A stretch of 64,000 nucleotides of DNA from Bacteroidales bacterium (lineage in GTDB: Bacteria > Bacteroidota > Bacteroidia > Bacteroidales > Muribaculaceae): contig SFOH01000004.1 in the NCBI GenBank assembly GCA_004552485.1, positions 55,595 through 119,594 of the forward strand, read 5' to 3'. The position numbers and the translations under genes are program-made. Shown here piece by piece: positions 1 through 8,565 of this stretch. Each line of letters opens with the position of its first letter. Position 1 is the stretch's first letter. Under the pieces are notes generated by a model. The model searched no databases and had not been told where the DNA came from. It saw nothing but the letters and a program-made list of their open reading frames with translations.

Positions 1-143
1 TCGTCCTCGGGGAAGAGCACGTCGGCCTGCACGCTGCCGTGCACGGTCACCTTGTCGGGCACACCGTCGCCGGGCTTCTGAGCGCACAGCGTGGTGGCGG
101 CGCCGAGTGCCGTAAGCAGCAGGATTTTGCGGTTAAGTTGCAT
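1..143 (-). CDS. Partial secreted protein, DUF6029-like (N-terminus only)
   Basis: The gene enters from outside the window and only its first 47 codons are present, reading leftward from the ATG at 143. The product begins with a typical signal peptide (MQLNRKILLLTALGAATTL, cleavage after a CAQ-like site) and continues into a segment containing GSVQADVLFPEDE. That segment resembles the start of the DUF6029 family of Bacteroidetes outer-membrane proteins. The TlpA-like gene ends 12 bases upstream, so the two are probably one transcript. A TlpA-like protein, an Omp28-like protein and a DUF6029 protein are, as I recall, often neighbours in Bacteroidales, which supports the call but is not proof. 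Confidence 0.6.
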   Translation of the reverse strand, partial: MQLNRKILLLTALGAATTLCAQKPGDGVPDKVTVHGSVQADVLFPED

Positions 144-155
144 GGTCTCAGGGAT

Positions 156-650
156 TTATTTGTCGGCTACGAGCTCGCGTATTTTCTCGATGATATGCTG
201 CTCGGAGCCTTCGGTGTAGCCCGAGCGCGAGTCGGCGATGTTGCCGTTGCCGTCAATGATGAGCACGTGGGGAATCATCTGAATGCCCAGGGCGCGCAGC
301 AGGTCGGAGTTTGGATCGAGCAACACCTCGTACTCCCAGCCTTCAGCGTCGACCAGCGGCTTCACCTTGCTCATGTTCTGAGCCTGGTCGGTGGAGATGG
401 CGATGAGCTTCATGCCCGTCTCCTCCTGCCAGTCGGGGTAGACCTCGCTGATAGCCTTCAGCTCGCGGTTGCAGGGCTTGCACCATGTGGCGAAGAAGCT
501 GATTACAAAGGGTTTGCCGTAATTGGAGAGAGTGGCGGTATTCACGACCTTGCCGTCGAGGGTCTTGAGTTGCACGGAGGGGAGCTGCGCCGAGGCGGTA
601 ATGGCGGCCAGCGCCACGCAAACCATGCACAGCAAATGTTTAATCTTCAT
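156..650 (-). CDS. TlpA-family periplasmic thiol-disulfide oxidoreductase
   Basis: A 164-residue protein with a signal peptide (residues 1 to about 21) followed by one thioredoxin fold. The active-site motif WCKPC lies at residues 56-60 (Cys57 and Cys60), and a cis-proline-type IPH segment lies further on. TlpA/ResA-like proteins reduce or shuffle disulfides in exported proteins. Length and layout are normal for the family. It is followed after 12 bases by the DUF6029-like gene and is divergent from the Omp28-like gene, whose domain also carries a Cys-x-x-Cys, so a redox link among the three is a reasonable inference. A TATCTTTG box at 741-748 on the minus strand suits as its promoter. Confidence 0.9.
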   Translation of the reverse strand: MKIKHLLCMVCVALAAITASAQLPSVQLKTLDGKVVNTATLSNYGKPFVISFFATWCKPCNRELKAISEVYPDWQEETGMKLIAISTDQAQNMSKVKPLVDAEGWEYEVLLDPNSDLLRALGIQMIPHVLIIDGNGNIADSRSGYTEGSEQHIIEKIRELVADK

Positions 651-740
651 CTCGTAATGTTTGATTAGTGATAATGACCGGATAAGGCGTTTGAGCCAAA
701 ATGTCAGTTCCTCTTTTGAACTTTGTTTTTAATTACGGGG

Positions 741-748
741 CAAAGATA
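741..748 (-). promoter_or_regulatory. -7 box (TATCTTTG) for the TlpA-like gene
   Basis: Read on the minus strand this is TATCTTTG, matching the Bacteroidetes -7 consensus TAnnTTTG. It lies about 90 bases upstream of the TlpA start. A clear -33 TTTG is not visible at the expected spacing. Confidence 0.5.
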
Positions 749-810
749 CACATTTTATGTGAAAGTTAAAAAGAATTTTCATAAGAATGATTAAAAAAAA
801 ATCGGAAAAC

Positions 811-843
811 TTTGGGCGAATTGAAGAATTGTTATTACCTTTG
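811..843 (+). promoter_or_regulatory. Promoter for the Omp28-like surface gene
   Basis: TTTG at 811-814 and TACCTTTG at 836-843 match the Bacteroidetes -33 and -7 elements, with a slightly long 21-base spacer. The next start codon is at 1153, so the transcript would have a leader of about 300 bases. Confidence 0.5.
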
Positions 844-1152
844 TACGTTACAATTTTTAAGGCTAGGAGCAATTAACGCTTACAGAATCAAAGATTAAAG
901 AGAAAATACGGTGACCGGGTGACACGTTCCGAATCCCCTTCACATTATTATATATAGCGAAAGACCGCCCGACAGTTTATCTGCACAAGCACCGCACAAT
1001 GGGAAAAAGGTGGCGGAGAGAGCCACCCGTTCGACAGGTAAAGAATCAGCGCAGCCTACCGTCCCCGACAAGGCATAAACACCGGCAGAGACGTTCCGCC
1101 TCTCGCTGAGCCAATCATATATAATTCAAGAAAACCTCATATCACATAAGAA
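844..1152 (+). other. Long untranslated leader, no gene seen
   Basis: No convincing coding region lies here on either strand. Between the predicted promoter and the ATG at 1153 the sequence holds at least one strong hairpin, GGTGGC at 1009-1014 pairing with GCCACC at 1022-1027 around a 7-base loop. I compared it by eye with the cobalamin, SAM and TPP riboswitch cores and did not find a match. It could be a structured regulatory leader or merely a long 5-prime UTR. Confidence 0.35.
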
Positions 1153-1317
1153 ATGCTTAAACCCACTCTACTCACGGCTCTTGCCGCGGCCGCCATACTC
1201 AGCGCCGGGGCACAGAGCAACGCACCCGTCATCAAGGTGCTTCCCGCGGAGTACTCCCGCATCTCCGACAACGGCAAATGGGCCGTTGCCCAGCGCGGCT
1301 CACAGGTTGATGGCTAG
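1153..1317 (+). pseudogene. N-terminal fragment of the Omp28-like gene, ended by in-frame TAG
   Basis: ATG at 1153 opens a 54-codon reading frame encoding a signal peptide (MLKPTLLTALAAAAILSAGAQ) and then SNAPVIKVLPAEYSRISDNGKW, a repeat motif that recurs later in the same protein. The frame meets TAG at 1315-1317 and then continues open, in the same frame, through LAPSGGTIIEV into the long coding region that ends at 4935. A single CAG to TAG change (Gln to stop) explains this. As written, the signal peptide is separated from the body, so the main product could not be exported without stop read-through. Confidence 0.8.
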
Positions 1318-1347
1318 CTGGCTCCCTCCGGCGGCACCATCATCGAG

Positions 1348-4300
1348 GTGGCCACCGAGAAAGAACTCGACATCTCCCACTCCAGCGGCCGCTCCGGCGT
1401 CTCGGACGTCACCGACGACGGCAACATCGTCGTGGGCGAGTGCACCAACCTGCCCGCCTACTGGAGCCGCGAGAAGGGCGACTGGGTGACCCTGCCTCTC
1501 CCCGAAGGCATGGTGCTCGGACGCCTCAACTGCGTCACCCCCGACGGTCACTATGCCGCCGGCTACGGCGACCGCGAGGGCAAAGGCTGGCTGGCCTACC
1601 CCATCATGTACGACCTCACCACCGGCAAGCTCATCGACCTGCCCAACATCCCCACCCTCGACATGACCCACCTCGACCAGGGCCAGAACTGCGTCTACGG
1701 ACTCTCCGCCGACGGCCGCTATCTGGCCTGCGCCATGTCCGAGAGCTACCTCATGCCCGCCTCGCTCTGCGCCTATGTCTACGACCGTGAGAACGCCACA
1801 TACCGCATGCTCGGCTTCGACGACAACGCCACCGCGGCCTGGACGCCCAAGTGGGACAACCTCCACTTCGTCGAGCGCCCGTCCATCTCCGACAACGGCA
1901 AGTGGATCACCGGCAGCGCCTACATGGTCGAGCCCATCCCCGGCAGCGAGTATCCCAACGAATTCCGCGCCACCTACAAATACGACGTGGAGAAGGACGA
2001 GTTCGTGGTCTATGACAAGGCCGGCGAGGCCGACATCGTAGGCTCGGCAGTCCTCAACGACGGCACCATCATCGGCGGAAGCCCCGCCAACAACCCCTAC
2101 GCCTACTGCTACATCCGCTCCGGCAACTACTACATCGCCCTGGAGCAGATTCTCAAGCAGGTCTACAACATCGACTTCAAGGCCGTCACCAACATCACCA
2201 ACACCGGCTATCCCCTCGCCTCTTCGGCCGACGGCCTCACCTGGCTGATGAGCTACGCCCCGGACGAGACCTATCTCATCCAGTTCAAGGAGCCCATCGC
2301 CGAGGCTGCCGCAAAGGTCAATCTCTTAGGCAATTACACCGCTGCACCCGTCTCCGGCTCGAAGATGACAAACCTCAGCGAGGTGCGCATCACCTTCGAC
2401 CGCGACGTTGAGACCAACGGCCTCTACAACAAGATCACGTGCGTCTCCGAGGACGGTCAGGAGTCGTGGACACCCGTCCAGGGCAACGGCTTCGTGGCCC
2501 AGGACAAGCAGGTGGTCATCGTCTTCCGCACGCGTCAGATGCGCGAGGGCGTCAACTACACGCTCACCATTCCCGCCGGCCTGGTGCGCGTCAAGGGCGA
2601 CCGCAATATGACCTCGCCCGAGATCAAGCTCAGCTTCACCGGCCGCGGCACAGGCGCCGTGGCCCTCACCCGGGCTTATCCCGAAGACGGAGCCTCAGTT
2701 GCCGGACTGGACCTCACCACCAATCCCATGCTCCTGACCTTCGACGCCAACCTCAAGCTCAAGGCTTCGCCCGCCACCACCTACCTCTACCGCGAGGGCG
2801 AGAGCGCGCCCTACTGCAACCTCAACGTGCTCTGCTCCAAGAACCAAATTCTGGTCTATCCCCTCACCGGCCAGCACCTCTACAACGGCACCGACTATAA
2901 GGTCGTTATCCCCGCCGGCACCGTCACCGACCTCTCCGGCGCCGGCGACAACGAGGAGATCACGCTCCGCTACAAGGGCTCGTATGTCCGCACCGTCTCC
3001 GCCGACGACAAGTTGCTCTTCTCCTCAACCTGCGACAACTACACCGACTTCATGTTCTACGACGGCGACCACAACACCCCCGCCGAGATTCCCGCCTCAT
3101 GGGGCTTCACCGTCGACTACCCCTGGATTCTGACACGCAGCACCGTCGAGTCGTCAGACATGTGCCTGGCCTCGCACTCGATGTACACCCCCGCTGGCAC
3201 CTCCAACGACTGGATGTCGACGCCTCAGATTTTCATTCCCGACGAGGATTGTTACCTGCGTTTCGACGCCCAGAGCTACCTCAAGAGCAAGAACGACCGC
3301 CTCAAAGTCATCGTCCTCGCCTCGAACAACGTCTATGACTCATTCACTAACGGCTTCCTCTCCAGCCTGAAGGATAACGGCGTGGTTGTCTTCGACAAGC
3401 AGCTCTCGCCCGGCGCCTCCGAGGAAGACCTCGAGGGCGACTGGCAGACCGTCTCCATCCCCCTCGCCGACTTCGCCGGCAAGGACGTCTACGTGGCCTT
3501 CGTCAACGAGAACACCGACGCCAGCGCCATCTTCATCGACAACGTGCAGGTCATCCACGACATGCGCTACCTCGCCTCCTTCCAGACTCCCACACGCGTG
3601 GTAGCTCAGGAGAGCGCCGAGGTCAAAGGCACCGTCGCCATCGCCACCGAGATGGAGACCTACGACGCCATCACGATGGTGCTCCGCAATGCCGCGGGCG
3701 CCGAGATAGACCGCATCAGCCGCACGGGCCTCAGCCTCAAGAAGGACGACGTCTTTGAGTTCGCCTTCGCCAAGCCCCTGCCCCTCGTGCTCGGCGAGGT
3801 GAACAAATACAGCGTCGACATCACCCTCGGAGACCGCACCACCACCGTCAGCAACGAGGTGCGCAACCTCACCTTCGAGCCTCAGAAGCGCATCGTCGTC
3901 GAGGAATACTCCGGCGCCGAGTGCTCCAACTGCCCCATGGGCTTCGCCGCCCTCGAGAACATCGAGAGCCTCTATCCGCAGAACGTCCTCCCCGTCATCC
4001 TGCGCACATACAACAGCGACGTGCTCACCTCGGGCATGGGCAGCTACACATCCTTCCTCGCATTCTCCGGCGCTCCCTCCGCACGCATCAACCGCGGTCC
4101 CGTCACCTCGCCCATGGTGCGTAACGGCGACGACTACATGCTCTCCGGCAAGGGATACGTCGACTCCGAAACCGGCGAACCCCTCACCACCTGGCTCGAC
4201 GTATTCAATGACGAGTTCGCCGAGCCATCCGATGCCGACATCACCTTCTCCTCGTCATACGTCGAGGGCGAATCCGTGAAAGTCGACTTCAGCGTCAAGT

Positions 4301-4935
4301 CGGCCCTCAACCTCACCGGCACCGCCGTCAACGTCTTCGCCGTCATCACCGAGGACAAAATCTCCACCTACCAGACCAGCAACGTCTACGCCAGCACCGA
4401 CCCCGACCTCGGCAAGTGGGGAGCCAACGGCATCTACGGCTCCAACTTCATCTATCCCTTTGAGATAAGCAACGTCGCACGCTATGCCTACGGCACCACC
4501 TTCAATGGCACCGGCGGCCTCGTGCCCGCCACCCTCGAGGCCGGCCGCGAGTACACCGGCACGCTGAACATGCTCTACCCCGCAACCCTCGACAAACCCG
4601 AGAACTGCTTCGTGACACTCATGCTCATCGATGCCGCCACCGGCCGCATCCTCAACGCCAACCGCTGCCCCCTCAACGGCACTAACGCCGGCGTCGACGA
4701 CATCATCGCCACTCCCGCCGACGCTCCCGCCATCGCCGAAGAAGCCGGCAACGTAACCGTCACCGGCAACGGCACCCTGCAGGCCGCCGCTTACAGCGTC
4801 GACGGCGTCATGCTCGCCACAGCCGCCGGCGAGGGCGCCATCAGCCTCGACCTCAACGGCTACCGCGGAATGGTCATCGTCCGCGCCACCGATGCCGCCG
4901 ACAAGACCGCCGTCGCCAAAGTCGTCATCCGCTAA
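1348..4935 (+). CDS. Omp28-related outer-surface protein (body, signal peptide cut off)
   Basis: A 1195-codon region in frame with the signal peptide at 1153 but behind the amber stop; GTG at 1348 is the first start-like codon after it. Order of domains: propeller-like repeats with SDNGKW-type motifs, two Ig-like domains, a choice-of-anchor J-like jelly-roll (about 3000-3555), and an Omp28-type domain with EEYSGAECSNCPMG near 3899, holding Cys-x-x-Cys. It ends in a T9SS-like sorting domain finishing IVRATDAADKTAVAKVVIR. Such proteins are anchored at or released from the cell surface. The rest of the frame is undamaged over 3.5 kb, so the stop is recent, suppressible or a sequence error. Neighbouring TlpA and DUF6029-like genes fit the usual context. 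Confidence 0.75.
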   Translation: MATEKELDISHSSGRSGVSDVTDDGNIVVGECTNLPAYWSREKGDWVTLPLPEGMVLGRLNCVTPDGHYAAGYGDREGKGWLAYPIMYDLTTGKLIDLPNIPTLDMTHLDQGQNCVYGLSADGRYLACAMSESYLMPASLCAYVYDRENATYRMLGFDDNATAAWTPKWDNLHFVERPSISDNGKWITGSAYMVEPIPGSEYPNEFRATYKYDVEKDEFVVYDKAGEADIVGSAVLNDGTIIGGSPANNPYAYCYIRSGNYYIALEQILKQVYNIDFKAVTNITNTGYPLASSADGLTWLMSYAPDETYLIQFKEPIAEAAAKVNLLGNYTAAPVSGSKMTNLSEVRITFDRDVETNGLYNKITCVSEDGQESWTPVQGNGFVAQDKQVVIVFRTRQMREGVNYTLTIPAGLVRVKGDRNMTSPEIKLSFTGRGTGAVALTRAYPEDGASVAGLDLTTNPMLLTFDANLKLKASPATTYLYREGESAPYCNLNVLCSKNQILVYPLTGQHLYNGTDYKVVIPAGTVTDLSGAGDNEEITLRYKGSYVRTVSADDKLLFSSTCDNYTDFMFYDGDHNTPAEIPASWGFTVDYPWILTRSTVESSDMCLASHSMYTPAGTSNDWMSTPQIFIPDEDCYLRFDAQSYLKSKNDRLKVIVLASNNVYDSFTNGFLSSLKDNGVVVFDKQLSPGASEEDLEGDWQTVSIPLADFAGKDVYVAFVNENTDASAIFIDNVQVIHDMRYLASFQTPTRVVAQESAEVKGTVAIATEMETYDAITMVLRNAAGAEIDRISRTGLSLKKDDVFEFAFAKPLPLVLGEVNKYSVDITLGDRTTTVSNEVRNLTFEPQKRIVVEEYSGAECSNCPMGFAALENIESLYPQNVLPVILRTYNSDVLTSGMGSYTSFLAFSGAPSARINRGPVTSPMVRNGDDYMLSGKGYVDSETGEPLTTWLDVFNDEFAEPSDADITFSSSYVEGESVKVDFSVKSALNLTGTAVNVFAVITEDKISTYQTSNVYASTDPDLGKWGANGIYGSNFIYPFEISNVARYAYGTTFNGTGGLVPATLEAGREYTGTLNMLYPATLDKPENCFVTLMLIDAATGRILNANRCPLNGTNAGVDDIIATPADAPAIAEEAGNVTVTGNGTLQAAAYSVDGVMLATAAGEGAISLDLNGYRGMVIVRATDAADKTAVAKVVIR

Positions 4936-5037
4936 ACTCATCTCCGGTCTTCCCCGTCGCGAAAATTCCCGCGACGGGGAAGGTCCTACCATAACTCAGA
5001 ATAGTTTTCATTATTTTCTAACCAATCTCACATAGCA

Positions 5038-5255
5038 ATGAAACAATTTAGAACTCTCACGCGTAGCCATCTCCAGCGAGTTCACCCCCGCCAACGGCAC
5101 CAGCCTCAGCGGCGTCGACAACGTCACCCTCATACACCGACGCACAGGGCAACGCCCAGAACGTCGTCGTCAGCAAGAGCGACTGCACCGTCGCACAGAA
5201 TGCCGCCGCCAAAGACCAGACCTGGACCATCCCCGTTCCCGCCGCTGTCAAAGAA
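5038..5255 (+). pseudogene. Damaged 5-prime end of a second surface-protein gene
   Basis: The stretch starts MKQFRTLT at 5038, which looks like the beginning of a signal peptide, but jumps frame near 5062 to VAISSEFTPANGTSLSG, without the hydrophobic part of a signal peptide. It jumps again near 5133 to YTDAQGNAQNVVVSKSD, which leads without a stop into the body from 5256. The second jump is explained by a 2-base loss: ATCTAC would restore NVTLIYTDAQ. The first needs loss of a longer piece. As written the gene cannot make an exported full-length product. Confidence 0.7.
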
Positions 5256-7232
5256 ATGAAGGGCGTCACCATCACCCTCGCCGACTTCGTCTGCAACGAC
5301 GGCTACGACCACGCCTCCGACGTCATGGCTCAGTACGACACCTTCGTCATCACCAGCTGCGACCCCCAGAACGGCGCCGACCTCGCCGGCCTCAACGAAG
5401 ACCAGGTCATCACCATCACCACCAACTATGACAGCGTCTATCCCGAGATGTACATCGTCTATGACATCACGGACATGAACGCCGAGAACGCCGACCAGAC
5501 CATCATCAAGAGCGAGTCATGGTTCACCCGTCAGACCGACGGCAGCTACCAGGCCACCATCTACGGCAACTACAAGTTCCTCACCGGCCACACCTACCGC
5601 ATGAACATCACCGCCTACGAGACCGAGGCCGACTCCCACTCGCTCGGCGGCAAGGGCGCTTTCGCCACCGCATACGTCGAGTGGCACGGCACCTCAGCCC
5701 CCTACGTCTACAGCGACATCGAGCTCAAGAGCATCGACCCCGCCGAAGGCACCACACTCGCCAAAGACTGGAACCGCACCGTCGTTGTCGAATTCACCGG
5801 CATGGTCAACATGGAAGCTGCCTCCTCATTCATCAACCGGGGCATGGGCGCAACCGTCGCCTTCGAGTCTATCACTCCCACCGACCCCGACACTTCGACC
5901 GGCAAGTCCTACTCCAACATCTGGACGCTCGTCGTTCCCGAGTCCTACATGTCCTCACTCAAGGCACCCCTTGACCTCAGCCTCGCTGCCGTCGACATGA
6001 AAGGCCGCCGCGTCAAAGGCAACACCGGCGAAGATGCCAACACATGCTTCTACTACGTCTACCCCTATGCCGGAGCCTTCGCCGAAGACTTTGAAATCAG
6101 CGTCGTAGGCACTGCCCCCGTCAAGACCGTCAGCGAATTCCTCGTGTCGGCCTCACGCGGCGTATCCGCCAACTGGAACGTCGCCGACGACCAGGCCGTC
6201 GTCATGAACAAACTCCGCGAAGTCGTTGCCACCGTTGCCGAACGCGTCCTCCCCGAAGGCGAATACGGCCAGCGCGCCACCACCATGACCCTCAAGCTCA
6301 ATAAGGAAATCACCGAGGGCGGCGACTACGTCCTCATCCTCCCCCAGAGCTACCTCATCATCGAAGAAGAATTCGACGCCCAGGATTCGGCCGAGCGCAC
6401 CTTCGAGTTCTCCATCGAAGGCGGTGAGCCCACACCCTCGACTTTCAAATTCACCGTCGACCCCGCCGAAGGCGAAGTTGAGCAGGTTTCGACCCTCACC
6501 CTCACCTTCCCCGACTTCTCCAGCGCAAGCCTCGGTTCCGGCAAGGCTACCATGACCCTCCCCTCCGGAGATGTCGTCAACCTCCCCGATGCCGAATGGG
6601 GCGCCGCCGACAACCAGATGGTGCAGAAACTCAACACGCAGGGCGGCTCAGCCACCGACCCCGGTGACTACGTCATCGCCTTCCCCGAAGGTTACTTCAA
6701 CCTCGGCGACAACGGCGACCCCTCGCCCGCTTTCTCGCTCCACTACACCGTCAAGGCAGCTCCCGCCAAGCTCAACTACACCACCGACCCCGTTGAAGGA
6801 CAGGTCAAAGAAATTGAGAGCATCGTCCTCACCTTCACTGACTACATGTCAGCCGACGGCGGCTCAGGCCACGCCACCCTCACCATCGATGGCGGTGAAC
6901 CCATCCAGCTCCCCGACGCACAGTGGGGCGAAGGCCTCAACCAGATGATTCAGTCCCTCGGGCAGAAGTACACCACAGAAGGTGACTACGTAATCTCCTT
7001 CCCCGAAGGCTACTTCAACCTCGGCGACACCCCCGATGCATCTCCCGCTTTCAAGCTCCACTACATCATCCAGACAGGCTCCATCAGCAGCATCGTAGCT
7101 GACGAGAACGAAGAGTATCGCGTTTACAACCTCTCCGGCGTGCAAGTAATCACCACGACGGACAAAGCCGCCCTCCGAGCTCTCACCCCCGCCATCTACA
7201 TCATTAACGGCGTCAAAGTCGCCCTCCGCTAA
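5256..7232 (+). CDS. Secreted repeat protein with sorting domain (body, broken start)
   Basis: A 658-codon open region; the true gene began upstream and is broken by two frame changes, so ATG 5256 is only the first in-frame ATG. The protein has Ig-like/SbsA-like domains, then two tandem repeats of about 100 residues near the C-terminus. Both repeats contain TxDPxEGxVxxxxxxxLTFxD, an LPDAxWG motif and GDYVIxFPEGYFNLGD. It ends in a T9SS-like sorting domain (YRVYNLSGVQVITT ... AIYIINGVKVALR). It follows the Omp28-like gene by about 100 bases, and codon use is alike, so the pair looks like a surface-protein cluster. No specific function is recognisable. A strong terminator follows at 7290. Confidence 0.7.
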   Translation: MKGVTITLADFVCNDGYDHASDVMAQYDTFVITSCDPQNGADLAGLNEDQVITITTNYDSVYPEMYIVYDITDMNAENADQTIIKSESWFTRQTDGSYQATIYGNYKFLTGHTYRMNITAYETEADSHSLGGKGAFATAYVEWHGTSAPYVYSDIELKSIDPAEGTTLAKDWNRTVVVEFTGMVNMEAASSFINRGMGATVAFESITPTDPDTSTGKSYSNIWTLVVPESYMSSLKAPLDLSLAAVDMKGRRVKGNTGEDANTCFYYVYPYAGAFAEDFEISVVGTAPVKTVSEFLVSASRGVSANWNVADDQAVVMNKLREVVATVAERVLPEGEYGQRATTMTLKLNKEITEGGDYVLILPQSYLIIEEEFDAQDSAERTFEFSIEGGEPTPSTFKFTVDPAEGEVEQVSTLTLTFPDFSSASLGSGKATMTLPSGDVVNLPDAEWGAADNQMVQKLNTQGGSATDPGDYVIAFPEGYFNLGDNGDPSPAFSLHYTVKAAPAKLNYTTDPVEGQVKEIESIVLTFTDYMSADGGSGHATLTIDGGEPIQLPDAQWGEGLNQMIQSLGQKYTTEGDYVISFPEGYFNLGDTPDASPAFKLHYIIQTGSISSIVADENEEYRVYNLSGVQVITTTDKAALRALTPAIYIINGVKVALR

Positions 7233-7289
7233 TCCCCGCCCTTTCCACGCTGTCAGTCCCTTTCCCCGGACTGACAGCCCACCTCTCAC

Positions 7290-7324
7290 AGAGCGCGAGC
7301 CTCCCCGGTCCGCGCTCTTTTTTT
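7290..7324 (+). terminator. Rho-independent terminator after the surface-protein pair
   Basis: AGAGCGCG at 7290-7297 pairs with CGCGCTCT at 7311-7318 and a run of seven T follows. Confidence 0.8.
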
Positions 7325-7333
7325 CTTCATTGA

Positions 7334-7379
7334 GGCACAAAGCAACGCACCCGTTATTGCTGTGCTTCCGGCGGAATAA
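7334..7379 (+). pseudogene. Short fossil of an Omp28-like paralogue
   Basis: About 44 bases directly after the terminator match the start of the Omp28-like gene (1209-1252) with roughly eight differences. In translation they read AQSNAPVIAVLPAE and then TAA, against AQSNAPVIKVLPAEY in the intact copy. No further homology is seen on either side. This is the remnant of a deleted tandem copy, or of a recombination event between copies. Confidence 0.65.
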
Positions 7380-7493
7380 TTTGAAACAGGTTCTATAAAT
7401 TAGCCATCCGCTTTTCTCCCCCGGCAACATCCCCGCCTCGACAATCCCGCCCAATGTTTATAACAAAATTTAACCATTTTCACATTCATTTCT

Positions 7494-7525
7494 TTTGGCA
7501 GTTACATTTCTAACACGTATATTTG
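7494..7525 (+). promoter_or_regulatory. Bacteroidetes promoter for the 7584 gene
   Basis: TTTG at 7494-7497, a 20-base spacer and TATATTTG at 7518-7525 match the -33/-7 consensus. The start codon at 7584 is about 55 bases downstream. Confidence 0.65.
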
Positions 7526-7583
7526 TAAAGAAAACGTGTTGCCTCGTTTTTTCACGCTTTATAACCGGCGAATCATTTGTCCT

Positions 7584-8498
7584 ATGTCTGCATCCTGCGA
7601 TTCTCAGCATTATAGCTTATGTCGGCACGTGAGGCTGGCCGCGGCCTGCGTGGTGGCCGGGCTATGTGTGATGTTTTTGGGCGCTTATGCATCGGTCAGG
7701 GAACTGACAGCTGTCAACGGGTTAACGGCAAATGAACTGGACGAAAAGGTGTGGCGTTTTGCCGGACGTGAAATGTTGGACCGGCAAGGTGGCCGGATTG
7801 TTGCGGGTGACAACTTTCACATTGAAGGCATGGCTGACAGGTGCGATTTCTATGTTTATCGCAATGACTCGGTGTTGTGGACTGGATATAACATAGGACG
7901 CTCGCTGGGCATGCTGATGGATGCGCCGGTGCCGGTTTCTCAGTCTGAGAATTTGCAAGCCGGCGCCTCTTTATCCTTTTATCAAGCCTCAGGCCAACTG
8001 AACGTAAGCACTCATATCAGGGAGACCGGCCGATGTGATTGGCGGATGCTTGGGTGTGGGGATGTAATAACAATGTCAGGTGACACAATACACAATGTCA
8101 CTCTCATGCGGCAGGTGTCCCGCGCCTTGATTCACGCCGTTGATTACGCTGACAATGACTCTGTCGAGCGTGTTGTGCACCGCTGGTATGCGCCGGGTTC
8201 ACAGGTGCCTGTGGCGGTGCAGACTGAGGGCGTTCTCTATGCCTGTTATGACGATGCAATCGCTGACGTTGAGCAGGATAACGGCGAGAAGGCGGAAAAA
8301 GAAGAAATAATCAAGTTGATTGACAATGCCCGGATAATTCAAGGAAACGGCGTAATAACCGTGGCCTTGGATGCGGCAACGGATGTTTACGCCTTTATCA
8401 TGGATGCTGCCGGCAATTTGTATGGGACAGTGTCAGGACACCGCACCGAGTTTGTCTTGGACGCCTCTTCACTTCCGCATAACACATACGTTGTGTAA
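7584..8498 (+). CDS. Secreted protein of unknown function, truncated before its sorting tail
   Basis: ATG 7584 is chosen because the residues after it (MSASCDSQHYSLCRHVRLAAACVVAG...) lead into a hydrophobic export signal; an upstream TTG at 7536 is less likely. The mature part shows no domain I recognise. The end (LDAATDVYAFIMDAAGNLYGTVSGHRTEFVLDASSLPHNTYVV) is the first part of a T9SS-like sorting domain, but TAA at 8496-8498 stops it. The next 17 codons in the same frame, LVALGADNYTRKVLVTK, complete that domain perfectly. It lies 67 bases before the RHS gene and may share its transcript, so it could be a partner or anchor of the RHS protein; that is inference. Confidence 0.75.
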   Translation: MSASCDSQHYSLCRHVRLAAACVVAGLCVMFLGAYASVRELTAVNGLTANELDEKVWRFAGREMLDRQGGRIVAGDNFHIEGMADRCDFYVYRNDSVLWTGYNIGRSLGMLMDAPVPVSQSENLQAGASLSFYQASGQLNVSTHIRETGRCDWRMLGCGDVITMSGDTIHNVTLMRQVSRALIHAVDYADNDSVERVVHRWYAPGSQVPVAVQTEGVLYACYDDAIADVEQDNGEKAEKEEIIKLIDNARIIQGNGVITVALDAATDVYAFIMDAAGNLYGTVSGHRTEFVLDASSLPHNTYVV

Positions 8499-8552
8499 CT
8501 CGTGGCGCTCGGCGCTGATAACTATACCCGTAAAGTGTTGGTTACAAAATAG
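8499..8552 (+). pseudogene. Severed C-terminal end of the sorting domain
   Basis: Seventeen in-frame codons and TAG follow directly after the TAA of the preceding gene. They encode the usual basic C-terminal end of a sorting domain (DNYTRKVLVTK). A CAA to TAA change would account for the break. Confidence 0.65.
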
Positions 8553-8565
8553 AAACAACAGCCCC

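Larger units (their letters stand above)
7233..7583. other. Intergenic stretch: terminator, fossil, promoter
   Basis: Besides the terminator (7290-7324), the fossil (7334-7379) and the promoter (7494-7525), I see no other gene in this interval. Confidence 0.6.

Noticed and set aside
39..668. Long plus-strand frame over the TlpA-like gene
   Set aside because: It is the complement of a well-conserved thioredoxin gene and shows no family pattern.
844..1152. Possible cobalamin or other known riboswitch in the leader of the Omp28-like gene
   Set aside because: A few short matches (GCCAC, GGGAAA) are present, but the conserved B12-box and core order are not; no other known riboswitch core could be placed.
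1315..8498. Recoding of TAG or TAA as glutamine in this organism
   Set aside because: Many complete genes in the window end naturally at TAA or TAG with correct family lengths, so general recoding cannot hold.
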